7,138 nucleotides of DNA from DASTRU01 sp035761045 (GTDB lineage: Bacteria > Pseudomonadota > Gammaproteobacteria > Burkholderiales > Burkholderiaceae_E), in the NCBI GenBank assembly GCA_035761045.1, contig DASTRU010000298.1, positions 1 through 7,138 on the forward strand, in the 5' to 3' direction. Each line of letters begins with the position of its first letter. The stretch's first letter is position 1. Below are positions 6,050 to 7,138 of this stretch, piece after piece. Both the position numbers and the translations under genes were made by a program. The notes below the pieces were generated by a model that was not told the DNA's origin, did no database searches, and saw only the letters and a list, made by a program, of their open reading frames with translations.

Positions 6050-7138
6050 ATGAGCACGACCGACGCCTTGCATCAAACCGCGGTTCATAAGACCGAAGCA
6101 TTGTTGTTCTTCACCTTGTTGCAACTCGCGGTCATCGTGCTGGCCGGCCGCATTGGCGGCTTGGTCGCGCGTCGCGTGGGGCAATCCACCGCGGTGGGTG
6201 AAATCATCGTGGGCATCTTGCTTGGGCCATCGTTGTTTGGATTGTTATGGCCCGCGGGATTCGATTTCGTATTTCGCTCGGCGCCGCCCGAGCCATTGAC
6301 CATCCTGTCGCAGATCGGTCTGTTGTTGTTGATGTTTCAAATCGGACTTGAATTCGACTTCTCGCATCTCACTGAAAAACGCAATCGCTTCGCGGTGATG
6401 ACGGTGTCGATCACCGGGCTCGTCGCGCCCTTCGCGCTGGGCTTGGCGTTTGGTTGGCTGAGCGCGCCCGCCTTGGCGCAAGGCGCGGACCGCATCGCAT
6501 ACATGTTGTTTGTCGCAACCTCGTTTTCCATCACCGCCTTGCCGATTCTCGGTCGCATCATGATCGAGTTCGACATCACGCGATCGGTGATCGGCGTCAT
6601 CACCATCAGCGCGGCCGCGATCAACGACGTGGTCGGTTGGTTGTTGTTGGCGATCGTCTCGGCGCTGACGGTGGCTACCTTGGGCGGCGATGGTTTTTCG
6701 CCCGGCGCGTTCGCAATCAATCTCGGGCTCGTGGTCGCCTTCGTGGTGGGCAGTTGGATGCTGGTGCGCCCACCACTCAAACGCGTGGTGCGCGCCTTCG
6801 CGCCCAACGCGCAACGCTTGCCCGGCATGCTGCTGGGCATCGTGCTCGCGGGCATCTTCATTAGCGGCATGACGACTTATAAGCTCGGCATCTTCGCGAT
6901 TTTTGGCGGCTTCATGATGGGTGTGTTGTTGCACGATGAAGCCGGATTCGTCGCCGCTTGGAAAGACAAGATCGGCACCTTTGTCGAAGTGTTCTTCATC
7001 CCCATCTTCTTCACCTACACCGGATTGCGTACCGACATCGGCGCGCTCGCAAGCGCGCAGGCCTGGGGCTGGTGCGTACTCGTGATCGCCTTGGCGACCT
7101 TGGGTAAGTACGGCGGCTGTTGGATTGGCGCGCGCTTG
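6050..7138 (+). CDS. Cation:proton antiporter, Kef/CPA2 type (3' truncated by window edge)
   Basis: The frame has no stop from ATG 6050 to the window end, giving 363 residues. ATG 6050 is the first start after the in-frame TAG at 6035-6037. It has no Shine-Dalgarno sequence, so weak or leaderless-like initiation is possible. The protein is strongly hydrophobic with about ten membrane spans visible. Recognisable Na+/H+ exchanger signatures are GEIIVGILLGPSLFG (50-64), LLLLMFQIGLEF (91-102), TALPILGRIM (162-171) and the ion-binding helix with N192-D193 in AAINDVVGW. KIGTFVEVFFIPIFFTYTG marks the symmetric second half. It should exchange K+ or Na+ for protons across the inner membrane. Missing from view are the last helices and any TrkA-N or other cytoplasmic domain, so the subfamily (Kef versus simple exchanger) is open. 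The cation is not known. Confidence 0.92.
   Translation, partial: MSTTDALHQTAVHKTEALLFFTLLQLAVIVLAGRIGGLVARRVGQSTAVGEIIVGILLGPSLFGLLWPAGFDFVFRSAPPEPLTILSQIGLLLLMFQIGLEFDFSHLTEKRNRFAVMTVSITGLVAPFALGLAFGWLSAPALAQGADRIAYMLFVATSFSITALPILGRIMIEFDITRSVIGVITISAAAINDVVGWLLLAIVSALTVATLGGDGFSPGAFAINLGLVVAFVVGSWMLVRPPLKRVVRAFAPNAQRLPGMLLGIVLAGIFISGMTTYKLGIFAIFGGFMMGVLLHDEAGFVAAWKDKIGTFVEVFFIPIFFTYTGLRTDIGALASAQAWGWCVLVIALATLGKYGGCWIGARL

Noticed and set aside
1..7138. CRISPR arrays, tRNA or rRNA genes, insertion sequences, attachment sites.
   Set aside because: No regularly spaced repeats, RNA gene signatures, transposase motifs or terminal inverted repeats were seen; the window is almost fully covered by recognisable genes.

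Overview
The window is GC-rich DNA, about 60-65% by eye, with short intergenic gaps and ATGA start/stop overlaps. This fits a proteobacterium, most likely a beta- or gammaproteobacterium. TTG is an unusually frequent leucine codon throughout. The species cannot be named from the sequence.

Bases 1-5463 read as the downstream part of an aryl-polyene / xanthomonadin-type pigment cluster, all on the + strand. The order is: C-terminal end of an MMPL/RND-type exporter (enters from the left edge), polysaccharide-deacetylase-like protein (650-1465), class I SAM methyltransferase (1462-2172), a 91-base gap, then the chain-elongation block. That block is ketosynthase (2264-3454), half-size chain-length-factor-like partner (3451-4257), hotdog dehydratase (4262-4747) and FabG-type ketoreductase (4744-5463). 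In known aryl-polyene systems the ketosynthase/chain-length-factor pair condenses malonyl units on an acyl carrier protein. The ketoreductase and dehydratase then convert each ketone to a double bond, giving a conjugated polyene attached to an aryl head group. The methyltransferase could decorate the head group, and the MMPL protein is the likely exporter toward the outer membrane. The carrier proteins, the aryl starter enzymes, the ligase, the acyl- or glycosyltransferase and any second dehydratase or ketosynthase are not in the window. They would be expected to the left.

The cluster ends at the ketoreductase. Its stop codon lies inside the 3' end of a convergent gene (5959-5444, minus strand) for a DUF2231-type four-helix membrane protein, and a UUCG-loop hairpin follows the stop directly. 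A 90-base divergent region separates that gene from a Kef/CPA2-type cation:proton antiporter that starts at 6050 and runs off the right edge. These last two genes look like unrelated flanking genes.

Nothing here shows a clearly undescribed system. The points most worth checking are the half-size condensing partner without a catalytic triad, the deacetylase-like gene inside a pigment operon, the ketoreductase motif departures, and the overlapping convergent end of the operon.
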